Shown in pieces: positions 1-8,324 of a stretch of DNA of 64,000 bases (position 1 is its first letter; the number at the start of each line of letters is the position of its first letter). The notes under the pieces are model-generated. The model saw only the letters and a program-made list of their open reading frames with translations. It was not told where the DNA came from and searched no databases. The DNA is taken from positions 4,777,001 to 4,841,000 of the forward strand of contig NZ_CP017174.1 of the NCBI RefSeq assembly GCF_006402735.1. Direction: 5' to 3'. The stretch is from Myxococcus xanthus (GTDB taxonomy: Bacteria > Myxococcota > Myxococcia > Myxococcales > Myxococcaceae). Made by a program: the position numbers and the translations under genes.

Positions 1-1874
1 TGGAGGTATCCGTCAGCGCGAGGTTGTAGCCGCCCGGCATGCCCATCATGTCAATCAGGCTCACCCGGTCCTCGGCGGGAATGAGCTCACGCACGGCGTC
101 CTCCACGAGCGACAGGTACCGCTCCGTCTCCTCGATGCGCGTCCCCGGCGGCGCCACGACGTGAAGGCGGAGCTGGCCCGCGTCCACGGTGGGGAAGAAG
201 TCGCGGCCCACGAAGGGCATCAACCCCACCGCCGCCAGCACCGCGAGCAGGAAGAGCACCAGCACGCGGCGCGGCCGGGCCAGGGCGCCCTGGAGCGCGC
301 CCACGTACCGCGCACGGAAGCGCTCGAAGCCCGCCTCGAACCGGTGGTGCAGTCGCGCCAGCCACCCCGTCTGGGGCTGCCCATGCCGCTGAACCTCCGC
401 GCGAAGCAGGAACTGCACGAGCGTGGGCACGAGCGTGCGCGAGAGCAGATACGAGGCCATGACGGAGAGCCCCACCGCCAGGCCCATGGGCAGGAACAGG
501 TACCGGGCCGGCCCCTCCAGGAAGAGCACCGAGATGAACACGATGCCAATGGAGAGCGAGGCGACGAAGGCCGGCACGGCGATCTGCTCCGCGCCATCCA
601 GGATGGCCTGGGTGAGCGGCTTCCCCATGGCCAGGTTGCGGTGGATGTTCTCTATCTCCACCGTGGCGTCATCCACGAGGATGCCCACGGCGAGCGCCAG
701 CCCGCCCAGCGTCATTGAGTCGAGCGTGTACCCAAGGCCCCGCAACACCAGGATGGCCGCGAGCACCGACAAGGGAATGGAGATGGCGATGATGAGCGTG
801 CTCCGCCAGCTTCCCAGGAACAGGAGGATCATCGTCGCCGTCAGCAGCGCGGCGATGACCCCTTCAGCCAGGAGCCCGTGGATGGCGGCCGTCACGAAGG
901 AGGACTGGTCCGCCAGCAACCGCACCGACAGCCCCTCCGGCGCGGCGGCCTGGATGGTGGGCAGCAGCTCGCGCACGCGGCGGGCGACCTCCAGCGTCGA
1001 GGCGTCCCCCGTCTTCATCACGGACAGGATGACGGAGCGCCGGCCCTCCTCCCGGGCGATGTTCGTCTGCACCGCGAAGCCGTCATGCACGTGCGCCACG
1101 TCCCGGAGGAACACGACGCGGCCATCGCCCCGGCGCACCGGGATGTCATTGAGCGCAGCGAGCGTCTCCGGACTGCTGTTGAGCGTCACGCGGTACTCGT
1201 GCGCGCCCATCTTGAGGTTCCCCGTGGGCAGGACCAGGTTCTGCGCGGAGACCGCCGAGGCGACGTCATGCGGCGCCAGCCCATGGGCCTCGAGGGCCTC
1301 CAGGTCCAGGTCCACGGTCATCTGACGGACCTTGCCGCCCATGAGCTGGGGAATGCGCGCGCCCCGGACCGTGCCGAGCAGGGGCCGGACGCGTTGATTC
1401 ACATGGTCGTAGATTTGCGACTCGGTGAGCGTCTCGCTGCTGAACGACACCTGGAGGATGGGCACACTGCTGGCCGAATACCGGAGGATGATGGGCGGCT
1501 GCGTCCCCGGAGGCATGCGCCGGGTGATGGATTGCGAGGACGCCGTCACCTGAGCCATGGCCTCGGCCACGTCAGCCCCGGGGTGTAGATACAACCGGGC
1601 GACCGATACACCGTCGAACGACTGGCTTTCCTGCCGGGCCAGGTTCGCCACGTTGTTCGCCAGGGAGTACTCACTGTACTGGGTGATCTGCCGCTCGATC
1701 TGCTGCGCGGGCAGCCCGTCATAGCTCCAGACGACGCTGATGACGGGGATGTCGACCTCGGGGAGAATGTCCGTGGGGGATTCGCGGATGACCTGCACAC
1801 TCACGAAGACGAGCAGCAGCGCCGCCACCACGAAGGTATAGGGGCGTCGGAGCGCCAGCCGGACGATCCACATA
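1..1874 (-). CDS. RND-family efflux permease (AcrB/HAE1-like), 3' end cut by window
   Basis: Inner-membrane proton-driven RND transporter, normally working with a periplasmic adaptor and an outer-membrane channel. Translating the minus strand from the ATG at 1872-1874 gives MWIVRLALRRPYTFVVAALL, the usual first membrane helix, followed by the porter-domain pattern TDILPEVDIPVISV. Further on are the NLVLPTGNL region and the TM4 motif VDDATVEIENIHR with the proton-relay acidic residues. About 624 residues are visible of a family length near 1,030, so the C-terminal half lies outside the window. The typical HAE1 helix-4 motif argues for drug or organic-substrate export over metal export, but substrate cannot be read from sequence. 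It diverges from the small lipoprotein-like gene at 1971; no adaptor gene is visible on this side. Confidence 0.93.
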
Positions 1875-1970
1875 TCGCCTCCGCTCTTTGCCATGGAGCA
1901 GCAATCGAGGCAATGTCCGCAACCCTTGCTTCCGTTGGGAAGACTGGGGCAGCATGAAGGCTGAGCCGTC

Positions 1971-2537
1971 ATGAACAACGCCGTGAAAACATCTCCCTCC
2001 TCTGGGACTGTGCTGACACAAGCGCTGCTGAATCGCAGACAGCTCCTGCAGTGGTTGGGAATCGGCGTGGTGGCCTCCAGTTGCGGAACGCTTCGCCCGC
2101 GGCTGATACCTCCCACGGAGGGAGCGGCGCCCCTCCAGCTCATCGCCCCCGACAGCGCAGGGCCGCTCCCCGACGACGTGCGGGACGTCCTGCTCGACAC
2201 GGCCCGCCGAATCTCACGCTTCGTGGGAATCGACGGTCACCACAACGAGGCGCTGCTGGAAGGCTATCTGCGCCTCAAATGCGAGGAGCGCCCCTCGTAC
2301 CTGGCCACCTACACCCGCTTCGCGGCGGAGGTGAAGCGGCCCGAGAAGCTCTCCGTGGAATGGCTCTTGGAGCTGCCGGAGCTCCACCGCGTGAAGGTGG
2401 TGGGCGAGCTGGCCATCATGTCACTGGTCGGCGGGGGCTTCCGGACGTTTGGCTTCGGCAACATGAATGGCCACATGGGCGGCCTCTGGCACGAGCCGCA
2501 CGCGTCTGGTTCCTATCGCGCCTCGGACGAGCTGTAG
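1971..2537 (+). CDS. small Tat/lipoprotein-like subunit (gluconate 2-dehydrogenase subunit 3-like)
   Basis: A 188-residue exported protein. Near the N-terminus NRRQLLQWLG resembles a twin-arginine signal, followed by a hydrophobic stretch and a lipobox-like VASSC, so Tat export with lipid anchoring is plausible. The mature part is helical and ends in a Gly-rich segment (GGGFRTFGFGNMNGH). A small subunit directly upstream (30 bp) of a GMC oxidoreductase is the arrangement of three-component membrane dehydrogenases in which subunit 3 (gluconate 2-dehydrogenase type) escorts the flavin subunit. I infer the role from size, signal and neighbour, since no diagnostic catalytic motif exists for that family. 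No cytochrome c subunit gene follows, which is unusual for that system. Confidence 0.6.
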   Translation: MNNAVKTSPSSGTVLTQALLNRRQLLQWLGIGVVASSCGTLRPRLIPPTEGAAPLQLIAPDSAGPLPDDVRDVLLDTARRISRFVGIDGHHNEALLEGYLRLKCEERPSYLATYTRFAAEVKRPEKLSVEWLLELPELHRVKVVGELAIMSLVGGGFRTFGFGNMNGHMGGLWHEPHASGSYRASDEL

Positions 2538-2567
2538 TCAGCGCGGCCGCCAACAGGATTTGACAAC

Positions 2568-4139
2568 ATGAGGCTGTGTATCGTCGGAAGTGGTGTTGCC
2601 GCGGTCATCACCGCCCGCGCCGCGCTGGAGCGGGGCTACGAGGTGGTGATGCTCGAAGCCGGCCCTCGCACGCCCATGCGGGACTCGCGCCGCTGGCTGG
2701 ACTTCGTCACCACGGGCGTGCGGCCCTACCACGCCTGTGAGGACTCGCAGGGCGACGCCAACTCCCGTCCCGGTGTCCAACCCGAGCGCGACCACTTCCT
2801 CATCAAGGGCAGCCGGCTCATGGCCGTGGGCGGGTCAACGCTGCACTGGAGCGGCTGGACGCCCCGCCTCCAGCCCGAGGACCTGGAGCTGCGCAAGCGC
2901 ACCGGCAAGGGGAACGACTGGCCCTTCAGCTACACCCAGCTCGAGCCCTATTACAGCCAGGCCGAGTCCCTGCTGAACGTCACCGGCCCCAACGCCCCCG
3001 TGGACGGACATCCCACGCCCTGGCGCTCGCAGCCCTACAAGTGGAACAGCCCGCCGTATCCCATCGAGTCAGAGCCGGTGCGCCACGCCCTGAAGGCGCT
3101 GGGCATCACCTATGACCACATTCCCATGTCGCGCAGAGGCCCCGGCGGCGAAGGTGTGGGCGGCCCGTGCATGACGTTTGGCACGTGCCGGTATTGCCCG
3201 ATGGGCGCGCGCTTCGACCCCACCCTGCTGCTGGCGGACATGGAGTCCCACCCGGGCTTCCGGTTGCTCGCGAGCAGCCCGGTGCTGGCCGTGCGCATGG
3301 CGGGAGCGGTGGCCCAGGGCGTCACCTACCGCACCCCCGAGGGCGAGACGGCCACGCTGGACGCGGACGCCGTGCTGGTGGCCGCGGGCGCCCTGGAGAC
3401 GCCCAAGCTGCTGTGGCACTCGGGCTTCGATGAGCAGCGCCTGCCCGCGCTCGGGCGCTACCTGATTACCCACCCGATGCTGAAGCTCGAGGGCAAGCTG
3501 GCGAAGCCACCCCGGGAGTTCAACGGGCGCGAAGTCCCCATGCCCGCCCTCTTCTCGCGGCACTTCGACACGCCGGAGCAGCAGGCCGCCGGGAAGATGA
3601 TCTTCTCCGAGTACCCGGAGGAGCCGGACCTGCAGTCCTGGGTCCGCCAGGAGCAACTGGCGCCCGCGTACATCGACTCCTTCGCCCGGGAGAGCCGGCT
3701 CAACCTCCATGGCTTCATCGAGGAGTTCCCCCAGGCGGAGAACCGCCTGCGCTTCACGGGCAAGCCGGGCGAGCGCCAGGTGGAGATTCACTACGCGGTG
3801 GACGCGGGGTTCGCCGCGCGCTGGCAGTGGATGACCGACACCTTGATGCAGGTGATGAAGGCCGCGGGCTGCCGCGAGTCGGAGGTCTGGGTTTCGGGCG
3901 TGATTCGCCGGGCGGACCACTCGGTGGGCACGGCGCGCTTCGGCCAAGGGCCGGACTCGGGCGTCGTGGACGGGAGGCACCTCGTCTTCGGAACGAAGAA
4001 CCTGTTCGCCCTCACCAACGGCAACTTCCCGAACAACGGCGCCATCAACCCGACGCTGACGCTCACCGCCCTCTCGCTGCGCTTCGCGGACCAGGTGCTG
4101 CCTAGCCTGGCGCCGTCACGCACTACAGCGCGGCCTTGA
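2568..4139 (+). CDS. GMC-family FAD oxidoreductase
   Basis: Flavin-dependent alcohol/sugar dehydrogenase of the glucose-methanol-choline family, 523 residues. The FAD-binding Rossmann motif GSGVAAVITARAALERGYEV starts near residue 7. The GMC signature region GGSTLHWSGWTPRL follows near residue 86. The C-terminal FAD-contact segment NGNFPNNGAINPTLTLTAL is complete, so the protein looks intact. It follows the Tat/lipoprotein-like subunit by 30 bp and ends tail-to-tail with the EamA-like gene (17 bp overlap). There is no signal peptide of its own, consistent with hitch-hiking export with the small subunit. Closest in style to the large subunit of gluconate 2-dehydrogenase. A mycofactocin-type MftG role was considered because of the nearby radical SAM gene, but is unproven. 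Substrate unknown. Confidence 0.85.
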   Translation: MRLCIVGSGVAAVITARAALERGYEVVMLEAGPRTPMRDSRRWLDFVTTGVRPYHACEDSQGDANSRPGVQPERDHFLIKGSRLMAVGGSTLHWSGWTPRLQPEDLELRKRTGKGNDWPFSYTQLEPYYSQAESLLNVTGPNAPVDGHPTPWRSQPYKWNSPPYPIESEPVRHALKALGITYDHIPMSRRGPGGEGVGGPCMTFGTCRYCPMGARFDPTLLLADMESHPGFRLLASSPVLAVRMAGAVAQGVTYRTPEGETATLDADAVLVAAGALETPKLLWHSGFDEQRLPALGRYLITHPMLKLEGKLAKPPREFNGREVPMPALFSRHFDTPEQQAAGKMIFSEYPEEPDLQSWVRQEQLAPAYIDSFARESRLNLHGFIEEFPQAENRLRFTGKPGERQVEIHYAVDAGFAARWQWMTDTLMQVMKAAGCRESEVWVSGVIRRADHSVGTARFGQGPDSGVVDGRHLVFGTKNLFALTNGNFPNNGAINPTLTLTALSLRFADQVLPSLAPSRTTARP

Positions 4140-5007
4140 GCACGGCCAGCGCGACGATGGCCGCGACGGCGAACACCTCGCGCCGCGCGGGCGCCTCCTG
4201 GATGAAGGCGTTGGCGAACACCAGGGAGAAGAGCGTCACCGAGTTGAGGATGGGCCAGGCGACGACGCGGTTTCCCGCCGCCAGCGCCATGACGAAGGCG
4301 ACCTGATTGCCCACGGTGAAGAGGGCGCGCACGAGCAGGTTGGTGCGTGCGCGGCCGTCCACGACCAGCTCGCTCAACTGCGCCCCTAGCGGCCCCCGGG
4401 CGCCGAAGAGGAGCAGCAGCACCAGACAGGCGGCGCTCCTCCAGAACATCAAGGCGGTACTCACCTCCAGGTTGGTCGCCACGCCCGAAGGCTGGCCCTG
4501 GAAGAAGAGCTCCCCGCAGAGGCTCTGCACGAGCACGGCCACGGTGATGAAGAACGCCGGCAGCCACAGGGCGCGGCGGTTGTCCGAGGCCCCTCCCGCC
4601 GCCAGCAGCGAGCAGCCGGACACGGCGAGGGCGAACAGGTACTCGGTCCAGTGCACCGTGCGGCCGGAGAGCATGAGCGCCAGGGGGATGAGCACATCCC
4701 CGATACGCGAGGCGATGTTCACCCGGGCGACCGTGAGGTGCCGGAAGCCGAAGGAGAAGGCGAAGGCCACCCCCTGGACGCTCACCGCGAACAGCGCGAG
4801 CTTCGCGTTGCCATAGAGCGCCCACCCCGCCCTGTCCTCCATGGGCAGCAGCGGCGTCAGCGCCGCCAGCAAGAGGAACGGGACGAAGTTGTTGGCGAAG
4901 TTGAGGACGAGGATGGACTGGCGGCGGAGCCCGTAGCTGAGCCGGTCGAAGACGCTGTTTCCCGACCGCAACAGGACGGACGTCAGCGAGTAGAGGACTG
5001 TTTCCAT
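4123..5007 (-). CDS. EamA/DMT-like integral membrane transporter
   Basis: A 294-residue polytopic membrane protein with about nine or ten hydrophobic helices (for example SILVLNFANNFVPFLLLAAL) and short basic loops, the layout of the drug/metabolite transporter superfamily. I start it at the ATG at 5005-5007 (METVLYSL), which overlaps the last 25 bp of the Nudix gene and suggests translational coupling; a longer frame reaching 5061 lies wholly within the Nudix gene. It is the last of three minus-strand genes (radical SAM, Nudix, transporter) and converges on the GMC gene. Export or import of the product of this cluster is the natural guess, but the cargo is not evident. Confidence 0.75.
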   Translation of the reverse strand: METVLYSLTSVLLRSGNSVFDRLSYGLRRQSILVLNFANNFVPFLLLAALTPLLPMEDRAGWALYGNAKLALFAVSVQGVAFAFSFGFRHLTVARVNIASRIGDVLIPLALMLSGRTVHWTEYLFALAVSGCSLLAAGGASDNRRALWLPAFFITVAVLVQSLCGELFFQGQPSGVATNLEVSTALMFWRSAACLVLLLLFGARGPLGAQLSELVVDGRARTNLLVRALFTVGNQVAFVMALAAGNRVVAWPILNSVTLFSLVFANAFIQEAPARREVFAVAAIVALAVLKAAL

Positions 5008-5501
5008 CGCGTCCGCGCGTCGGCGCTCGGCCCGGGGAAGAGGCGCTCCAGACAGGGCCACAACTGGGGATGACAGGGCTCATCCAGCAGGCGCCCCAGC
5101 TCCTCTGGCGCCAGGAAGATGCCCCCGTCCACCTCCCGCTCGGAGAAGCGCAGCGGGCCTTCCATTCGGGCGCGGTAGAGGAAGATGCGCCGGTGGTGCC
5201 CATCGTCGAAGATGAACTCGGCCACGGGCACCAGCGGCCCCTCCAGGCCCAGCTCCTCCAGGAGCTCCCGCTGGGCGGCCTCCAGGGGCGCCTCGCCCGC
5301 GCTCACGTGACCTCCCGCGGACGTGCACAGGTGGCCGGGCATGAAGGTCATGTGCCGGGAGCGCCGCTGCAGGAAGACCTTGCCGTCGCGCTCCACCATC
5401 ACATGCACGATGCGATGGGGCAGCTTCTGGCCGTAGATCTGGTCGCGGGGCGCGCTCCCCACCACCTGCCCCTGGGTGTCGATGACGTCAATCAGCTCCA
5501 T
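4983..5501 (-). CDS. Nudix hydrolase
   Basis: A 172-residue hydrolase of nucleoside-diphosphate-X bonds. The Nudix box runs from about residue 63: GGHVSAGEAPLEAAQRELLE continuing into ELG, which satisfies Gx5Ex7REUxEExGU. The N-terminal DVIDTQGQVVG and the HIVHVMVERDGKVFLQRRS-like segment (written here approximately; residues 28-48) resemble the YfcD/isopentenyl-diphosphate isomerase-like branch of the family. It lies 12 bp downstream of the radical SAM gene and overlaps the transporter gene by 25 bp, so the three are very likely one transcript. Substrate is unknown. In this setting it may process a nucleotide-linked intermediate, or simply be housekeeping. Confidence 0.88.
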   Translation of the reverse strand: MELIDVIDTQGQVVGSAPRDQIYGQKLPHRIVHVMVERDGKVFLQRRSRHMTFMPGHLCTSAGGHVSAGEAPLEAAQRELLEELGLEGPLVPVAEFIFDDGHHRRIFLYRARMEGPLRFSEREVDGGIFLAPEELGRLLDEPCHPQLWPCLERLFPGPSADARTRWKQSSTR

Positions 5502-5513
5502 GCCACGGACATC

Positions 5514-6512
5514 CTATGCGACCAGGGGCTTCCGGCCTTCCATGGGAATGACCTCGATGCGGTCCCCCACCCACTTCCGGAAGTGTGCGTCCAGGTCGTA
5601 GTTCTCTTGCTTCCAACCGTCCTGGACGGAGCCCGTCACCAACGAGCTGAAGAAGAGCTTCTTGCCGGTGACGATCTCCTCGGTGCCCATCATCCCGTCC
5701 GGCCAGATGAGGAAGTAGTAGCGGCTGTAGTTGACGGTGCGGTCCGACAGGCGAATCTGCATGTCGGGGTAGCGCTCCCGCAGCCGCTCCACGGTCGCGG
5801 TGACATGCGACGTCTCCTCCGGCATCAACTCGCCGTAGATGTGATAGGCGCGGCCGGCGGAGAGCGTCCAGGAGATGGCCCAGTCGCGGATGCCCCGCTC
5901 GTAGATGAACTGGGCCAGCTCCTCGACATGCTGGCTGTTGTGGCGGTTGAGACAGGTCAGGATTCGCGGCGCCACGCCATTGTCCACGCACAGGCCTATG
6001 GCCCGGAGCGTCTCCTGGTAGGTGTTACCCTTGGCGTTGCGGCTGGGGCGAATCTCGTTGTTGACCCGCTCGTCCATGGAATCGAGGCTGATTTCCACGC
6101 GCGTGCAGCGAGACACCGTCTTCATCATCTGCTGCGTCAGGAAGGTGCCGTTGGTGCCGAGGATGGTGGCGACACCATGGTCCGTGAGCTTGTCGATGAC
6201 GTTCAGCGTGTCTCGGCGCATCAACGGCTCACCGCCAGAGAGAATCTGTCGCATGATTCCCGCGCGGATGACTTCGTCGGCCACCTTGAGCTGCTGGGGC
6301 GTGGAGAGCCGCTTCGACGGCAGGTCCTCGACGTTCCCGTAGCAGTGGATACACACGAGGTTGCACGGCGCAGTGACCAGCCATCCACAACCGATGGGAC
6401 TCCGCGGCACAGGCACGCAACCCTCGAACACCTTCGCCGAGAACTCATCGCGGAGGTTGTCGTAGATGATGGTGCCCCAGCTCTCCTGGCGCTCTCTGAT
6501 GCGTACGGACAT
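5514..6512 (-). CDS. radical SAM protein with N-terminal ESWG motif and cysteine-free SPASM-like tail
   Basis: A 332-residue radical S-adenosylmethionine enzyme. The [4Fe-4S] motif CNLVCIHC gives Cys 50, 54 and 57, and the SAM-contact SGGEPLMR follows. The first 20 residues carry RERQESWGTIIYD, similar in style to the MftB/PqqD-type chaperone strand found in peptide-modifying systems. The C-terminal part has the SPASM-like phrase LIWPDGMMGTEEIV but no cysteines, so auxiliary clusters are absent. It is the first gene of a minus-strand operon with Nudix and transporter genes. Peptide maturase, cofactor biosynthesis or small-molecule chemistry are all possible. No ribosome-binding site is obvious before the ATG, and the 5' region is about 500 bp of AT-richer DNA. 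Confidence 0.85.
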   Translation of the reverse strand: MSVRIRERQESWGTIIYDNLRDEFSAKVFEGCVPVPRSPIGCGWLVTAPCNLVCIHCYGNVEDLPSKRLSTPQQLKVADEVIRAGIMRQILSGGEPLMRRDTLNVIDKLTDHGVATILGTNGTFLTQQMMKTVSRCTRVEISLDSMDERVNNEIRPSRNAKGNTYQETLRAIGLCVDNGVAPRILTCLNRHNSQHVEELAQFIYERGIRDWAISWTLSAGRAYHIYGELMPEETSHVTATVERLRERYPDMQIRLSDRTVNYSRYYFLIWPDGMMGTEEIVTGKKLFFSSLVTGSVQDGWKQENYDLDAHFRKWVGDRIEVIPMEGRKPLVA

Positions 6513-7024
6513 GGTGAGGAATTAAGAACAGCCCCGCAGCCGACAATGGGCCGCAGAGCCTTGGTTGATGAATCTGAGCCGCCCAATCGAAAGACACACC
6601 ACGCCCGGGAGGACGCCCCTGCCGCCTTGGGCATGGGTACAGTCACGTCCGCCCGACAGCGCCCCCGAACCTTCCGGGGCTCCCCCTCGTGACCTCTTGA
6701 AATAGAAGAGCCAGCCTACGCTGACGTCACAGAGATGTTACGCGGGTTTCACTTTATCCGCAAGAGCGAGTTTTTCTGTTTCTTCATGACGTCCCTGAAA
6801 GAGGCTCATCTGCCGCGACATTCTCTTTAACTCACGCCACTGACATCGCGGTGTCGGACGCCGCCGCGAGCCAGCACCGGCTCCGTGCTCCGAACGCATC
6901 GCTTCCGCGGAGAAGCGGTGGATGCCCCCGGCAACGCAATCACAGACATCCCGAATCCATCAAGACCGGCTCAAGCGCGTGTCAATTCACGAAGACACGG
7001 AGCCGCGCACGGATACCCGGGGAC
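6513..7024. other. 512-bp intergenic region, AT-richer, with hairpin and possible short ORF
   Basis: This gap holds the upstream region of the radical SAM operon and the downstream region of the DTW gene, both on the minus strand. It contains a hairpin at 6661-6680 (arms GCCCCCG and CGGGGC, 7-nt loop), an 8-bp palindrome TGACGTCA at 6722-6729, and a locally AT-rich block at 6700-6840 that could carry the promoter. A 27-codon frame is listed separately. I see no convincing larger gene on either strand; frames in 6850-7390 are shadows of the DTW gene or have atypical codon use. Confidence 0.5.
6738..6821 (-). CDS. possible 27-residue peptide upstream of radical SAM gene (speculative)
   Basis: A short frame from ATG at 6819-6821 to TAA at 6738-6740 would encode a charged peptide beginning MSRQMSLFQGR and ending ADKVKPA. 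A weak purine run (AAAGAGA) precedes the ATG. It lies 225 bp upstream of the radical SAM gene on the same strand, with a hairpin in between, which is how RiPP precursor genes are often placed. Against it: only about half of its third codon positions are G/C, far below neighbouring genes; the opposite strand is also open here; and it has no Tyr, Cys or known precursor signature. Treat as a candidate only. Confidence 0.15.
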   Translation of the reverse strand: MSRQMSLFQGRHEETEKLALADKVKPA

Positions 7025-7606
7025 TCAATACAAGGTCCCGCACTCGGCGATCCGCTGGACTCGGAGCGCGGCGAGCCGCGCCAGGGGCATGGCCACATCG
7101 GCCCCCTCCAGCGCCGCCACCGCTCGAGCCACGGCATCCAGGGTGGACATCCCGGAGGGGTGCGAGGGTTCGCGGAGCCGGAGCAGTCCTGGCTCCGGTG
7201 GCGGCAGCGCCAGGCGAGGCAGCGTCCGTAGCGCGGCGACCCGTTGTGTCATCCGCCGCGCCTGGGACCAGCTCGCGTCCAGCACCACCAGTTGCCGCGG
7301 TGGCGGTGCATCGGGCGGCGCGGGCGGCCCATCGGGATAGAGCAGCCACGTCCCGGGCTCGGAGAGCAGCTCCAACTCCGCGCTCCCGCTGAGGGAGCCA
7401 TGGATGAGGCGCTTCGAGTTCACCAGCGCCAGCGCGGCCACGCCGCCGGTGTTGCTCTTCTTCGCGATCTCCATCACGTGCTGCAGGAGGAGGATTCGCG
7501 TCCGCGTGTGGACCTGGGGAATCTCGTCACACAGGCACAGGTGAAGCGCCAGGTTGCAGCGGGAACAACGCGGGCGACTGGCGAGACGGGAAGACACTGC
7601 CCCCAT
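7025..7606 (-). CDS. DTW-domain tRNA-uridine aminocarboxypropyltransferase (TapT/DTWD family)
   Basis: A 193-residue protein of the DTW family, whose characterised members transfer the aminocarboxypropyl group of SAM to a tRNA uridine (acp3U). The N-terminal zinc-site pattern RCSRCNLALHLCLC gives Cys 14, 17, 24 and 26. The family motif is DASWSQARRM here rather than the usual DGTW, and the C-terminal EPSHPSGMSTLDAVARAV is typical. The start at 7604-7606 has AAGGG about nine bases upstream. It stands alone on the minus strand. The D-A-S-W variant keeps the Asp and Trp, so activity is likely. Confidence 0.85.
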   Translation of the reverse strand: MGAVSSRLASRPRCSRCNLALHLCLCDEIPQVHTRTRILLLQHVMEIAKKSNTGGVAALALVNSKRLIHGSLSGSAELELLSEPGTWLLYPDGPPAPPDAPPPRQLVVLDASWSQARRMTQRVAALRTLPRLALPPPEPGLLRLREPSHPSGMSTLDAVARAVAALEGADVAMPLARLAALRVQRIAECGTLY

Positions 7607-7851
7607 CTTGGTCCGGCCCTTGGACGAACAGAAGCACTCGTTTCCCCCTGGCCCTCGTGCTGGGATGCTTCGTCATGGGTGATTGGGCGGTGACGACGCA
7701 CTGAACCTGGACACGGCCGCGAATGCCTGAAGCCAGGGACTTTCCGAGCGACCGCTGAGCTGCCCGGGAGCCCTCCGGCGCAAGCCGCTTCGCGCGAGCC
7801 GCGGCGCTGCTGGGTGAAGACGCCTCCCTCCCGCCTGCGGTTCAACACGCG

Positions 7852-8226
7852 GTGCTGTGTCTGCGCACCCCCATCCGCTTCGAGCGCCCTCTTGCATCCT
7901 GGAGCCTGAGCGAGAGCCATCTGGACTCGGCCCCCGCCGCCCGCGTCGCTGAGGCGCTCATCGCCGGGGCCCCCTCTCATCGCCGGGGACGGATGGAATG
8001 CGTGGTGGGACTCTTCACTTTCGAGTTCGGCTGGGTCCACACAGGCGTCCTGACGCTGTTCATCGACAATTCGATGGAGCGAAGTGGGGCCGAACTCGAA
8101 ATGACAGGCCGGTTCAACGCACTCTCCGAAACAAAGGAGGTCGGCCCGTTCGCGCACTCCCTGTACATGGAGCGGCCCACACCGGTCCCGATGCCCCTCG
8201 TCGCCTGGCCCTTCCCCACGCGGTAA
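7852..8226 (+). CDS. hypothetical protein, possibly a gene remnant
   Basis: Unrecognised frame of 124 residues from a GTG at 7852. Codon third positions are mostly G/C as in real genes, and it contains a coherent stretch (CVVGLFTFEFGWVHTGVLTL). The same frame stays open upstream to a TGA at 7756-7758, before which an ATG at 7723 begins eleven codons with SD-poor context. This looks like an older, longer gene interrupted by a stop, or chance. The opposite-strand frames here read as low-complexity shadows. No ribosome-binding site precedes the GTG. Confidence 0.3.
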   Translation: MLCLRTPIRFERPLASWSLSESHLDSAPAARVAEALIAGAPSHRRGRMECVVGLFTFEFGWVHTGVLTLFIDNSMERSGAELEMTGRFNALSETKEVGPFAHSLYMERPTPVPMPLVAWPFPTR

Positions 8227-8324
8227 CTCGGTCTGCCAGTGGCCCTGCGAGCACGATGAGCATCCGCTCACCGACACTCCCGGTGGTTGTCCGGCCACCT
8301 CATTTGTAGGAGGCTGCGCCGCCA

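Noticed and set aside
5070-6692. 540-codon plus-strand frame across the radical SAM and Nudix genes
   Set aside because: His/Val/Leu/Arg-rich low-complexity translation, antisense to genes with clear catalytic motifs; a high-GC shadow.
6735-6830. 31-codon plus-strand frame opposite the putative peptide
   Set aside because: Antisense to the other candidate, no RBS and no context gene; short open frames on both strands here reflect AT-rich DNA.
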